From Leisingera methylohalidivorans DSM 14336 (GTDB lineage: Bacteria > Pseudomonadota > Alphaproteobacteria > Rhodobacterales > Rhodobacteraceae): DNA of 64,000 nucleotides. Position numbers and translations under genes: made by a program. The stretch covers positions 3,524,838 to 3,588,837 of the forward strand of contig NC_023135.1 of the NCBI RefSeq assembly GCF_000511355.1, read 5' to 3'. Every line of letters starts with the position of its first letter. Within the stretch, counting starts at the first letter, position 1. This document shows, piece after piece, positions 1 through 8,488 of this stretch. The notes under the pieces are model-generated. The model had not been told where the DNA came from and made no database searches. It was given only the letters and a program-made list of their open reading frames with translations.

Positions 1-260
1 CCCTCAGCAACCGCCGCCGCAACCGCCGGATCCCGCCCCGGCCCCCGCCGCCCCGGGAACCGGCAGACTTACCCACAGACCGGCCCGCCTTATCCACAGA
101 ACCGTCCCCGGAATCGCTCCAAACAGCCCCAAAAAGCAATCCCCCCGCTTCCGTCCGGACAAAAATACCCCCGCCAAGGCCGCCAAAAACAGGATGCGGC
201 CAAAGCCCCGAACAAAAGACGGAAAGAACACCCGCCGGCTAGGCCACTCAAGCAGATCCC
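1..260. other. left-edge stretch without a confident gene
   Basis: A minus-strand frame of 75 codons (4–231) is open here. It begins with a plausible hydrophobic segment but ends in Gly/Cys-rich low-complexity sequence, and I do not recognise it. The strand is C-rich, which keeps frames open by chance. Two DnaA-box-like sequences lie inside it. I make no gene call. Confidence 0.4.
69..98 (+). promoter_or_regulatory. two DnaA-box-like 9-mers in direct orientation
   Basis: TTATCCACA at 90–98 matches the consensus DnaA box. TTACCCACA at 69–77 differs at one position. They are in the same orientation, 21 bp apart. No AT-rich unwinding region is visible inside the window, so this may be a DnaA-regulated promoter region or chance. 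Confidence 0.3.
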
Positions 261-986
261 TCAGTGTTCGATCGCACTCAAACCCTCCGCAAGGCTGGTG
301 CGCAGACCGGCCTTCTCCATATGCAGCCGCAGCCGCTGGTTATAGCCTTCAGGGGTATTCAGCGCGTCGATCAATTCCGCGCAGCCGGATGCTTGCAGGC
401 TGGTCGACACCAGCATCCGCAGAAAGGCCTCTCCCTGCGCCTTGTCCGAGACCCGATTGCCGAGCCATTCCGCGGCGTCCCCCACTAGGCGCACCGCTGG
501 CGAGAGCACCGCCTGCGCCGACAGATAGGCATTCAGTTCCGCCCCGTCCTGAAGCGCAAAGACCCTGTTGTCCGGCTCGAAGATCCAGCCCACCAGCGCG
601 GTGTCGCCCAACACCATGACTGGAGAGCCGCCCAGGGCTATGCCCGGAAAAGGGATCATCACAGAAGCGGCTTCAGCCGGAGCGGTCAGCTCAGCCACCC
701 GGCAAAGATCCGCACCGGCCATGAACGAGATCACCCGCTGGTCTTCACGGAAGGCCAGCTCCTTCAGAATGCCCTCAGCGGTCTCTGCCAACAGGCCGAG
801 GAAGATCACATCGCTGGCATCAATCACCGCCTGATTGCCAGCCGCCGTGACATCTCCGAACGCCTTGGCAAGCATCGCGGAGTGAGCTTTGCTACGCTCC
901 GACACCGTTATTTGGTGCCCCTTGCCAGCCAGGCCCCGCACCACGGCAGAAGCAATGGTGCCGCATCCCAAAAAACCCAAACGCAT
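261..986 (-). CDS. pyrroline-5-carboxylate reductase-like NAD(P)-binding protein
   Basis: 241 aa. The N-terminus has a Rossmann nucleotide-binding loop (residues 3–16, GFLGCGTIAS). The length and overall pattern suit the ProC / F420-dependent-oxidoreductase superfamily. True ProC makes proline from pyrroline-5-carboxylate with NAD(P)H, and the family also contains imine reductases. The ATG lies one base after the stop of the demethylase upstream, so the two are translationally coupled. The context suggests it reduces, or handles, a cyclic imine or an amine released by that demethylase. This may be a specialised paralogue and not the housekeeping ProC. Confidence 0.7.
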   Translation of the reverse strand: MRLGFLGCGTIASAVVRGLAGKGHQITVSERSKAHSAMLAKAFGDVTAAGNQAVIDASDVIFLGLLAETAEGILKELAFREDQRVISFMAGADLCRVAELTAPAEAASVMIPFPGIALGGSPVMVLGDTALVGWIFEPDNRVFALQDGAELNAYLSAQAVLSPAVRLVGDAAEWLGNRVSDKAQGEAFLRMLVSTSLQASGCAELIDALNTPEGYNQRLRLHMEKAGLRTSLAEGLSAIEH

Positions 987-987
987 A

Positions 988-3033
988 TCAGATATCCTTC
1001 ATCAGGCGCAGCGCATCATAGACCGCCGCGTGCGTATTGCGGGCGGAAACCGCGTCACCGATGCGGAACAACTGGAACTGTCCTGGCGGGTTGGACGCTA
1101 TTCTTTGCGAGTTGCCCGCAATCAACGCATCCTGATCGATTTCGCCGCGGTTGGACGAGAGGTCTTTGAGATCGAAGTACAGATCGTCCAGCGGCAGCGT
1201 CCCGTAGTTCAGAACCACCTGATCATAGTCGGCCCTGTACACATGGCCGCTGTAGTCGGTCCCGATTACCGCGGTCAGCTTATTTCCGTTTCGCTCGACC
1301 TCCAGCAGGCGGCGGGTCACGGTGAAGGTGACATCCTTGTCCTGCAGCGCCCGCATGTAGGGCACAAGGTTCATCGCCATGATACCCGGAGCAAAGGTAC
1401 GGTCCGGGGTCATCACCTCGACTGCGGCACCGGCATTGGCAGCAATTTCTGCGGCCATCAGGCCGGGGTGGTCACCAGTCTCGTCATAGATCAGCACATT
1501 TGCTGCCGGTTTCACATCGCCGGAAATGATATCCCAGGCCGAGACCGCATGCGGAATATCCCGGCGGGTTTCGAACAGTCCGGTATTGGGCATGCCACCC
1601 GTCGCGATGATCACCGCATCCGGGTTCAACGCGGTTACATCCGCGGCATCAGCCCAAGTGCTGAACCGGAACTCAACATCACGGGCGGCGCATTGTGCCA
1701 TGCGCCAGTCGATGATGCCAATCATCTCGGCCCTGCGCGGGTTCTGCACTGTCAGACGGATTTGGCCGCCCGGCTCTGCCGCGGCCTCGAACACGGTGAC
1801 ATGATGGCCCCGCTCTGCGGCCACGCGGGCGGCCTCCAGCCCGGCGGGGCCGGCTCCGACAATCACGATCTTCTTACGGGTCTCTGCAGGTGCAATCTCG
1901 TGCGGCATGGTCAGCTCACGGCCCGTTGCCGCATTGTGGATGCACAGCGCATCCCCCGCCTGATAGATCCGGTCGAGGCAATAGGTAGCTCCAACGCAAG
2001 GGCGGATGTCATTCTCGCGCCCCTCAATGATCTTCTTTACCACGTGCGGGTCCGCCATATGGGCGCGGGTCATGCCGACCATGTCCAACAGCCCTTCTGC
2101 AACCGCATGGCGGGCGGTTGCCACATCCGGGATTCGGGACGCATGGAAGGTCGGCATCCCGGTTTCCGCGCGCACGGCCCCAGCCAGATCCAAATGCGGC
2201 GCGCTGCGCATTCCCTGCACCGGGATCATGTCGGTCATCGCAGGGTCGGTGTGGATTCTGCCCCGGTTCACATTAAAGAAGTCCACCTGCCCTGTGGCTT
2301 GAAGAATGCGGGCCATTTCAAACCCCATTTCCGGAGTGATCCCGCCTTTCTGCGCTTCATCGGCACCAAAGCGGACACCGATCACGAAGTCATTTCCCAC
2401 CCGCTGCCGCACGGCATCGATGACATCGCAGGTTAGCTTCATCCGGCTCTCCAGACTGCCCGCTCCGAATGGGCCCTCCAGATCGTTGGTCAATGGGGAG
2501 ATGAACTGATCAAGAAGATGACCATGGGTCATGATCTCAATGCCGTCCATGCCACCTTCTTTCATCCGCTCCGCCGCGGCCGCGAAATCCGTGATGATGC
2601 GGGCGATATCCCAGTCTTCCGCCAGCTTGGGGAACGCATGGTGTGCAGGTTCGCGGTGGCGTGTGGAGGACACCGCAGGCAGCCAGTCGCCTTTGTTCCA
2701 GCCAGTCCGGCGGCCCAGATGGGTAAGCTGGATCATCACGGCTGCGCCATGCTCATGCACCTGATCGGTCAAGTTGCGGATCCACGGCACCACCTCATCC
2801 TTGTAGGCCAGGATATTATTGAAAACCGGCGGGCTGTCCTTGCTGACCGCCGCCGATCCCGCTGTCATCGTCAGCGCCACACCGGCTTTTGCCCGTTCCG
2901 CGTGATAGGCAGCATATCGATCTTTGGGCATCCCGTCCTCCGGGTAGGCCGGCTCATGGCTGGTCGTCATGATCCGGTTCCTAAGGGTCAGGTGTTTTAG
3001 TTTGAAGGGCTGCAGCAGCGGGTCCTTGGACAT
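988..3033 (-). CDS. OYE/TMADH-family flavoprotein, N-methyl-amine demethylase type (StcD-like)
   Basis: 681 aa from the ATG at 3033, which has an AGGAGA ribosome site. Longer upstream frames lack one. Residues 1–340 form an old-yellow-enzyme FMN barrel. The C-terminal half is an FAD/NAD(P) module beginning near residue 388 (VIVGAGPAGLEAA). This is the architecture of trimethylamine dehydrogenase, 2,4-dienoyl-CoA reductase and N-methylproline demethylase. The iron–sulphur region reads C346-V-G-A349-T-Y-C352 and C364: the position of the second TMADH cluster cysteine is Ala. Substrate is unproven; N-methylproline or another N-methylated osmolyte is likely. The coupled ProC-like gene and the nearby formate dehydrogenase fit oxidative demethylation. 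Confidence 0.8.
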   Translation of the reverse strand: MSKDPLLQPFKLKHLTLRNRIMTTSHEPAYPEDGMPKDRYAAYHAERAKAGVALTMTAGSAAVSKDSPPVFNNILAYKDEVVPWIRNLTDQVHEHGAAVMIQLTHLGRRTGWNKGDWLPAVSSTRHREPAHHAFPKLAEDWDIARIITDFAAAAERMKEGGMDGIEIMTHGHLLDQFISPLTNDLEGPFGAGSLESRMKLTCDVIDAVRQRVGNDFVIGVRFGADEAQKGGITPEMGFEMARILQATGQVDFFNVNRGRIHTDPAMTDMIPVQGMRSAPHLDLAGAVRAETGMPTFHASRIPDVATARHAVAEGLLDMVGMTRAHMADPHVVKKIIEGRENDIRPCVGATYCLDRIYQAGDALCIHNAATGRELTMPHEIAPAETRKKIVIVGAGPAGLEAARVAAERGHHVTVFEAAAEPGGQIRLTVQNPRRAEMIGIIDWRMAQCAARDVEFRFSTWADAADVTALNPDAVIIATGGMPNTGLFETRRDIPHAVSAWDIISGDVKPAANVLIYDETGDHPGLMAAEIAANAGAAVEVMTPDRTFAPGIMAMNLVPYMRALQDKDVTFTVTRRLLEVERNGNKLTAVIGTDYSGHVYRADYDQVVLNYGTLPLDDLYFDLKDLSSNRGEIDQDALIAGNSQRIASNPPGQFQLFRIGDAVSARNTHAAVYDALRLMKDI

Positions 3034-3096
3034 GGTGCGGGTCTCCTGGAGCGGTGTCTGGACAAATGCGGGTCCGGCGAGTCGCCAAGTGCACTC

Positions 3097-3108
3097 GACA
3101 CATGTGTC
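3097..3108. promoter_or_regulatory. palindromic operator candidate between divergent genes
   Basis: GACACATGTGTC is a perfect 12-bp palindrome in the 139-bp gap between the demethylase (−) and tetR (+). Half-site-like CACCTGTC sequences recur at 3122–3129 and 3141–3148. This is where a TetR protein would be expected to bind to repress both directions (inference). Confidence 0.45.
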
Positions 3109-3137
3109 ATTCAACCTATCACACCTGTCAAGAAAAG

Positions 3138-3166
3138 TTGCACCTGTCCTGCCCTGCTGGTATGTC
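3138..3166 (+). promoter_or_regulatory. promoter of tetR, apparently giving a leaderless mRNA
   Basis: TTGCAC (3138–3143) and TATGTC (3161–3166) are separated by 17 bp. The expected start point falls at about 3173, the A of the tetR ATG. No Shine–Dalgarno sequence precedes that ATG, consistent with leaderless translation. Confidence 0.35.
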
Positions 3167-3172
3167 TGCCGC

Positions 3173-3787
3173 ATGGACACTCAGGACATTACCCGCACCC
3201 GGCTGGGGGAGGAAGACTGGCTATCAGCCGCCTACGAAGTACTGACCGAGAGCGGCGTCGAAGCAGTGAAAGTGATGCCGCTGGCAAAGCGGCTTGGCGT
3301 CGCCCGCACCAGTTTCTACTGGCACTTCAAAGACCGCGAGGCGTTGCTGGAAGCGATGGTGCGGCGGTGGGAGGAAAAGAACACCGGGAACCTGATCGCC
3401 CGGTCCGAAGCTTATGCCGAAACCATTGCCGAGGCGCTGTTCAACCTGTTTGACTGCTGGATTGATGCCGACCTGTTCGATTCCCGGCTGGATCTGGCCA
3501 TCCGCAATTGGGCGCGGAACGATCCCGGCCTGCAGGCACGGCTGGACCAAGCCGATACCCGGCGCGAGCAGGCATTAACAGAGATGTTCATCCGCTTTGG
3601 ATTCAGCCCAGGCGTCGCACTGATCCGCGCCAGGGCCATGATCTACACCCAAATCGGCTATATCTCCATGCAAGTGAGCGAAAGCACCGGCTACCGGATT
3701 TCGCTTATGCCCGGCTGGGTCGAGGTTTTCACCGGCACGCCGCCCTCACAGCGGGATCTGGACCGCTTTCTGGCCCGCCATAGCTGA
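3173..3787 (+). CDS. TetR/AcrR-family transcriptional regulator
   Basis: 204 aa. The N-terminal helix-turn-helix spans about residues 11–57, with the characteristic TSFYWHFKDREALLEAM segment. The rest is a helical ligand domain. The start at 3173 gives a normal family length and N-terminus, whereas the longer open frame begins inside the neighbouring gene. It is divergent from the demethylase–ProC-like pair and most likely represses it, with an N-methylated substrate or product as inducer (inference). A perfect palindrome in the shared spacer is a candidate operator. Confidence 0.8.
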   Translation: MDTQDITRTRLGEEDWLSAAYEVLTESGVEAVKVMPLAKRLGVARTSFYWHFKDREALLEAMVRRWEEKNTGNLIARSEAYAETIAEALFNLFDCWIDADLFDSRLDLAIRNWARNDPGLQARLDQADTRREQALTEMFIRFGFSPGVALIRARAMIYTQIGYISMQVSESTGYRISLMPGWVEVFTGTPPSQRDLDRFLARHS

Positions 3788-3868
3788 CTGAACTTAACTT
3801 TCGGCGCACAGCAGACAGTCGGCCAGTCTCAAAATCCTGATGGATAATCCGGCCGTCCGAAACATAAA

Positions 3869-3899
3869 GCGGGCGCGAAGCCATCAGCTTCGCGCCCGC
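3869..3899. terminator. strong hairpin between convergent tetR and fdhA
   Basis: The 13-bp perfect stem GCGGGCGCGAAGC pairs with its complement at 3887–3899 around a 5-nt loop (CATCA). It lies between the ends of tetR (3787) and the formate dehydrogenase alpha gene (3927). On the minus strand it is followed by TTTATGTTT, so it probably terminates mainly the fdh operon. Confidence 0.65.
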
Positions 3900-3926
3900 C
3901 ATAATTTCACTCATGCGCAACCGGGT

Positions 3927-6701
3927 TTATTCGGCGGCAATCTTGCTTTCCGCCTTCTCGACCCGTACCGCCGAGAACTTGAACTCGGGGATTTTTCCAT
4001 AGGGGTCGATCGCCGGGTTTGTCAGGATGTTGGCCGCCGCCTCAACGTAGGCAAACGGTACAAACACCATATCCTCGGCAATCGCCCGGTCGGCGCGCGC
4101 CATGATCTCGATCGAGCCGCGGCGGGTTGAGAGACGCACCATCTCGCCCGGCTCCACACCCATCGCCCGCAGGGTTTTGGGGTTGAGCGAACAGTTCGCC
4201 TCCGGCTCCACCGCGTCCAGCACCAAAGAGCGGCGGGTCATTGACCCGGTGTGCCAATGCTCCAGCTGGCGGCCGGTGGTCATGATCATCGGGTATTCCG
4301 CATCCGGCGCCTCATCCGGCGGGATCACCGAAGCCGGCGTGAAGCGGGCACGTCCTTCGGGACGCGGGAAACCGTCACCAAACACAATCGCCTGACCGGG
4401 GTCGGTCTCATGCAGCGACGGATAGGTGATGGTCTCGGTCTCCAGACGCTCCCAGGTGATGTTGTCGAGGGACTTCATGTTCAGCTTCATCTCGGCAAAG
4501 ACTTCGCTGACATCCTTGTAGTCCCAGGGCAGGCCGATGCGCTGCGCCAGCTCGACGGTGACCTTCCAGTCCTCGCGCGCGTCACCCGGAGGCGCCACGG
4601 CAGGACGCACACGCTGCACTTGGCGGTTGGTGTTGGAGACCGTGCCGTTCTTTTCATAGAGCGCCGAGGCCGGCAGGATGATATCGGCAAAGTTTGCCGT
4701 CTCGGTCAGGAAGATATCCTGCACGATCAACAGTTCCAGCTTGGCAAAGGCATCCCGTGCGTGATCGGCATCCGGGTCCGACATCGCCGGGTTCTCACCC
4801 TGGATATACATACCCTTGATATTGCCGGCATAGGCCTGATCAACGATCTCGGTCACGGTCAGGCCCTTCTCGTTCGAGAAGTCGCCGCCGCCCCAAACGT
4901 CGGTAAAGCTCTTGCGGACATCATCCGAGGTTACGGTCTGATAGTCCGGCAGGAACATCGGGATCAGGCCTGCGTCAGACGCGCCCTGCACGTTGTTCTG
5001 GCCGCGCAGCGGGTGCAGGCCGGCGCCCGGCTTGCCCACATTGCCAGTCATCAGCGCGAGGCTGATCAGACAGCGCGAATTGTCGGTGCCGTGGATGTGC
5101 TGGGAAATGCCCATGCCCCAGAAGATCAGGCCGGCGTCGGCACCCGCAAACAGGCGGGCCACGCGGCGCAGCTGCTCCGGTTCAATGCCGCAGATTTCCG
5201 ACATTTTCTCGGGCGTGAACTGCTTCAGGTGCTCTTTCTCGGCTTCCCAGTTCTCGGTCCAGCGGTGGATGTACTGGCTGTCGTACAGCTCCTCCTCGAC
5301 GATCACATTCATGATCGCGTTCAGCATCGATACGTCGGCACCGGGGCGGAACTGCAGCATTTCATCTGCATAGCGGCGCATGCCGACCCCGCGCGGATCC
5401 ATAACGATCAGCTTGCCGCCGCGTTTGGTGAACTGCTTGAAATAGGTCGCCGCAACCGGGTGGTTCTCAATCGGGTTGGCCCCGATGATGATCGCCACAT
5501 CGGCGTTTTCGATCTCGTTGAAGGTCGCGGTAACCGCACCGGACCCGACGTTTTCGATCAGCGCCGCAACCGAGGACGCGTGGCACAAACGGGTGCAGTG
5601 GTCGACGTTGTTGTGCTTAAAGCCCTGACGGATGAACTTCTGGAAGAGGTAAGCCTCTTCGTTGGTGCATTTTGCCGAGCCGAAGCCTGCAACCGATTTC
5701 GGGTCTTCATCCCTGAGCTCGATCAGGCGTTTGCCGGCCAGATCCATCGCCTCTTCCCAAGTCGCTTCGCGGAAGTGGGTCGACAGGTTGCCCGGATCGA
5801 CGTTCAGGCCCTTTGCGGGTGCATCCTCGCGACGGATCAGCGGCTTAGTCAGACGGTGCGGGTGGTGGATGTAATCGAACCCGAAGCGGCCCTTGACACA
5901 CAGGCGGCCTTCATTTGCCGGGCCGTTGATGCCTTCGACATATTTGACCTTGCCCTCCTTCACCTTCAGCGACACCTTGCAGCCCACGCCGCAGAACGGG
6001 CAGACGCTTTCGGTTTCGGAATCGTAGTCCTTGCTGTCGCCGACTTGGTTGTCATCCATCACAGTTGCAGGCATCAGCGCACCGGTCGGGCAGGCCTGCA
6101 CACATTCACCGCAGGCAACACAGGTTGAGGCCCCCATCGGGTCGGCAATGTCAAAGGTCGGATAGGCATCGTGGCCGCGGCCCGCCATTCCGATCACGTC
6201 GTTGACCTGAACCTCGCGGCAGGCGCGCACGCACAGACCGCAGGAAATACAGGCGTCCAGGTTCACCTTCATGGCAACGTGGCTGTCATCCAGCAACGGA
6301 ATGCGGCCCTCTTCCAGCTTAGGGAAGCGGCTTTCGGTAACGCCGTTCAGATCTGCCATGTCCCACATGTGGGAGGACTTGTCGTGCGCCTCATCCCGTT
6401 TGGGCTGGTCGGCAAGCAGCAGTTCCATCACCATCTTGCGGGCGTTCTCAGCCCGCGCGTTGTTGGTGGTGACAACCATGCCGTTGGCGGGTTCGCGGAT
6501 ACAGGAGGCGGCCAGCGTGCGCTCGCCCTCGATCTCCACCATGCAGGCGCGGCAGTTGCCATCCGGGCGGTAGCCCGGCTGCGGTTTGTGGCACAGGTGC
6601 GGAATCTTCAGGCCGCGTCCGTTGGCCACTTCCCAGATGGTCAGGCCAGCCTCTGCCGTGACCTGTTCGCCATCAAGTGTGAAAGTAATCTTGTCGCTCA
6701 T
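3927..6701 (-). CDS. fdhA: NAD-dependent formate dehydrogenase, alpha (molybdenum) subunit
   Basis: 924 aa. It oxidises formate to CO2 at a bis-MGD molybdenum (or tungsten) site and passes electrons through iron–sulphur clusters to the flavin subunit. Domains in order: a [2Fe-2S] ferredoxin (Cys around 37–67, CRACMVEIEG), a NuoG-like segment, two [4Fe-4S] motifs (CISCGLCVRAC and CVACGECVQACPTG), a cluster motif CPFCGVGC, the molybdopterin domain, and a C-terminal MGD-binding domain. The site HCTRLCHASSV places Cys373 as metal ligand, so this is the cysteine and not the selenocysteine type. It starts 4 bp after the flavin subunit gene. No fdhD/fdsC maturation gene is in the window. Confidence 0.93.
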   Translation of the reverse strand: MSDKITFTLDGEQVTAEAGLTIWEVANGRGLKIPHLCHKPQPGYRPDGNCRACMVEIEGERTLAASCIREPANGMVVTTNNARAENARKMVMELLLADQPKRDEAHDKSSHMWDMADLNGVTESRFPKLEEGRIPLLDDSHVAMKVNLDACISCGLCVRACREVQVNDVIGMAGRGHDAYPTFDIADPMGASTCVACGECVQACPTGALMPATVMDDNQVGDSKDYDSETESVCPFCGVGCKVSLKVKEGKVKYVEGINGPANEGRLCVKGRFGFDYIHHPHRLTKPLIRREDAPAKGLNVDPGNLSTHFREATWEEAMDLAGKRLIELRDEDPKSVAGFGSAKCTNEEAYLFQKFIRQGFKHNNVDHCTRLCHASSVAALIENVGSGAVTATFNEIENADVAIIIGANPIENHPVAATYFKQFTKRGGKLIVMDPRGVGMRRYADEMLQFRPGADVSMLNAIMNVIVEEELYDSQYIHRWTENWEAEKEHLKQFTPEKMSEICGIEPEQLRRVARLFAGADAGLIFWGMGISQHIHGTDNSRCLISLALMTGNVGKPGAGLHPLRGQNNVQGASDAGLIPMFLPDYQTVTSDDVRKSFTDVWGGGDFSNEKGLTVTEIVDQAYAGNIKGMYIQGENPAMSDPDADHARDAFAKLELLIVQDIFLTETANFADIILPASALYEKNGTVSNTNRQVQRVRPAVAPPGDAREDWKVTVELAQRIGLPWDYKDVSEVFAEMKLNMKSLDNITWERLETETITYPSLHETDPGQAIVFGDGFPRPEGRARFTPASVIPPDEAPDAEYPMIMTTGRQLEHWHTGSMTRRSLVLDAVEPEANCSLNPKTLRAMGVEPGEMVRLSTRRGSIEIMARADRAIAEDMVFVPFAYVEAAANILTNPAIDPYGKIPEFKFSAVRVEKAESKIAAE

Positions 6702-6704
6702 GGC

Positions 6705-8393
6705 TTATACCTCCTCGGGGAAGTGCTTGATGGTCAGTCGGATCGGATTCGGCGCCGCCTGGCCCAGACCGCAGATCGACGTATCGACCATCGCCGTGCT
6801 CAGTTCCTCAAGCAGGCCCTGATCCCACTTCTTTTCGCTCATCAGCTTCACAGCTTTTTCGCAACCCACCCGGCAGGGGGTGCACTGGCCGCAGCTTTCG
6901 TCTTCGAAGAAGCGCAGCATGTTCAGCGCGGCGTCGCGGGCGGAGTCCTGATCGGACAGAACCACAACAGCAGCAGAACCGATAAAGGTGCCATGCGGCT
7001 GCAGCGTGTCAAAGTCGAGCGGAATGTCGTTCATCGACGCAGGCAGCAGGCCCGAAGACGGGCCGCCCGGCTGGTATGCCTTGAAGGCATGACCGTCGAT
7101 CATACCGCCGCAGGCTTCGATGATGTCAGTGATAGTGGAGCCAGCCGGCAGCATGTGCACGCCCGGGTTCTTCACTCGGCCCGACACCGAGTAGCTGCGC
7201 AGGCCCTTGCGGCCATTCTTTTCAACCGAGTTCAGGCATTCCGGCCCTTCGCGGTTGATCTTACAGACCCAGTACAGGGTTTCCACGTTATGGACGAGAG
7301 TCGGGCGGCCAAAGACGCCCACCTGCGCCACAAACGGCGGACGGTGGCGCGGCTCGCCGCGCTTGCCTTCGATCGACTCGATCATCGCGCTTTCTTCACC
7401 GCAGATATAGGCTCCTGCCCCGCGGCGCAGATCGATGTAGCCTTCCTCGACAATGCCTGCGTCTTCCAACGCCCTGATCTCGGTTGCCAGGATCTCCAGC
7501 ACCGCCGGATATTCGTCGCGCATATAGATAAAGGCTTTCTCGGCCTCGACCGCCCATGCGGCCATCAGCATGCCTTCAAGGAAAACATGCGGGGTGCGCT
7601 CAAGATAATAGCGGTCCTTGAAGGTGCCCGGTTCGCCCTCGTCGCCGTTCACTGCCAGATAGCGCGGGCCTTCATTGGCGCGGACAAAACCCCATTTGGT
7701 ACCCGACGGGAAACCAGCGCCGCCAAGACCGCGCAGACCGGCTTCCTTCACCTTGGCCTGGACAGCTTCCCAGTCGCCGTTTGCACGCAGGTCTTTCAGC
7801 GTGGCATAGCCGCCTTCGGCCTCATAAGCGGCGAATGTTTCGTAGTCTGGGACATGCGCGTGGGTGTCATTTGCCGCAATCGCTGCCTGCACCTTTTCGG
7901 GTGTGGCGTGGTCGATGTGGTTGTGGCCGATCTCCAGCACCGGCGCGGTGTCGCAACGGCCCATGCAGGGCGCGCGCAGAACGCGGACCTGGGAGGCATC
8001 CAGACCGTCTTCCAGTGCCTTTTGCAGTTGTTGGGCGCCGGCCAGCTCGCAAGAGAGCGAATCGCAGACCCGGATGGTCAGCGCTGGCGGCGGGGTCTCG
8101 CCTTCTTTCACCACATCGAAGTGGGCATAGAAGGTTGCAACTTCATAGATTTCCGCCTGGCCAGTGCGCATTTCTTCGGCCAGCGCCCGGATGTGCGCGG
8201 CACTGAGGCAGCCGTATTTGTCCTGAATTAGGTGCAGAAACTCGATCAGCAGGTCGCGGTTGCGCGGGCGGTCACCCAGCAGCTCCTGAACCTCGCTCAG
8301 CGCAATGTCGTCAACCTGGCGGCCTTTGGGCGTTCTGCGCCCTTTGCCTTTGCCGGACTTCCATACGCCCTTGCTATCATCCAATGGTGCCAT
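6705..8393 (-). CDS. fdhB: formate dehydrogenase, fused gamma/beta (NuoE–NuoF-like) subunit
   Basis: 562 aa. The N-terminal ~160 residues are a NuoE-like thioredoxin-fold [2Fe-2S] domain with paired cysteines CDSLSC and CMGRC. The remainder is NuoF-like: NADH-binding loop GLRGLGGAGFPSGTKW, FMN-binding NGDEGEPGTFKDR, and a [4Fe-4S] motif ESCGQCTPC. It transfers electrons from the alpha subunit to NAD+. Many bacteria encode these as two genes (fdsG and fdsB), so here they are fused. It is in one operon with fdhA. Complex I subunits are similar, but pairing with fdhA makes the formate dehydrogenase role clear. Confidence 0.9.
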   Translation of the reverse strand: MAPLDDSKGVWKSGKGKGRRTPKGRQVDDIALSEVQELLGDRPRNRDLLIEFLHLIQDKYGCLSAAHIRALAEEMRTGQAEIYEVATFYAHFDVVKEGETPPPALTIRVCDSLSCELAGAQQLQKALEDGLDASQVRVLRAPCMGRCDTAPVLEIGHNHIDHATPEKVQAAIAANDTHAHVPDYETFAAYEAEGGYATLKDLRANGDWEAVQAKVKEAGLRGLGGAGFPSGTKWGFVRANEGPRYLAVNGDEGEPGTFKDRYYLERTPHVFLEGMLMAAWAVEAEKAFIYMRDEYPAVLEILATEIRALEDAGIVEEGYIDLRRGAGAYICGEESAMIESIEGKRGEPRHRPPFVAQVGVFGRPTLVHNVETLYWVCKINREGPECLNSVEKNGRKGLRSYSVSGRVKNPGVHMLPAGSTITDIIEACGGMIDGHAFKAYQPGGPSSGLLPASMNDIPLDFDTLQPHGTFIGSAAVVVLSDQDSARDAALNMLRFFEDESCGQCTPCRVGCEKAVKLMSEKKWDQGLLEELSTAMVDTSICGLGQAAPNPIRLTIKHFPEEV

Positions 8394-8488
8394 GGGGTCC
8401 TCCAGTCAGCACGTAATCCAGCTCGAAATGCCATCAAGAATGAATATCGTCAAATCTAGAATACCGATTGCACGATAAGCAATGGTTA

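Noticed and set aside
889..2436. 515-codon plus-strand frame opposite the demethylase
   Set aside because: Same cause: antisense shadow of a clearly identified flavoprotein gene.
4251..8231. Very long open frames antisense to the formate dehydrogenase genes (625 and 686 codons)
   Set aside because: They are shadows of high-GC coding sequence on the other strand. Their translations are rich in Arg/His/Gln, with no domain and no ribosome sites.
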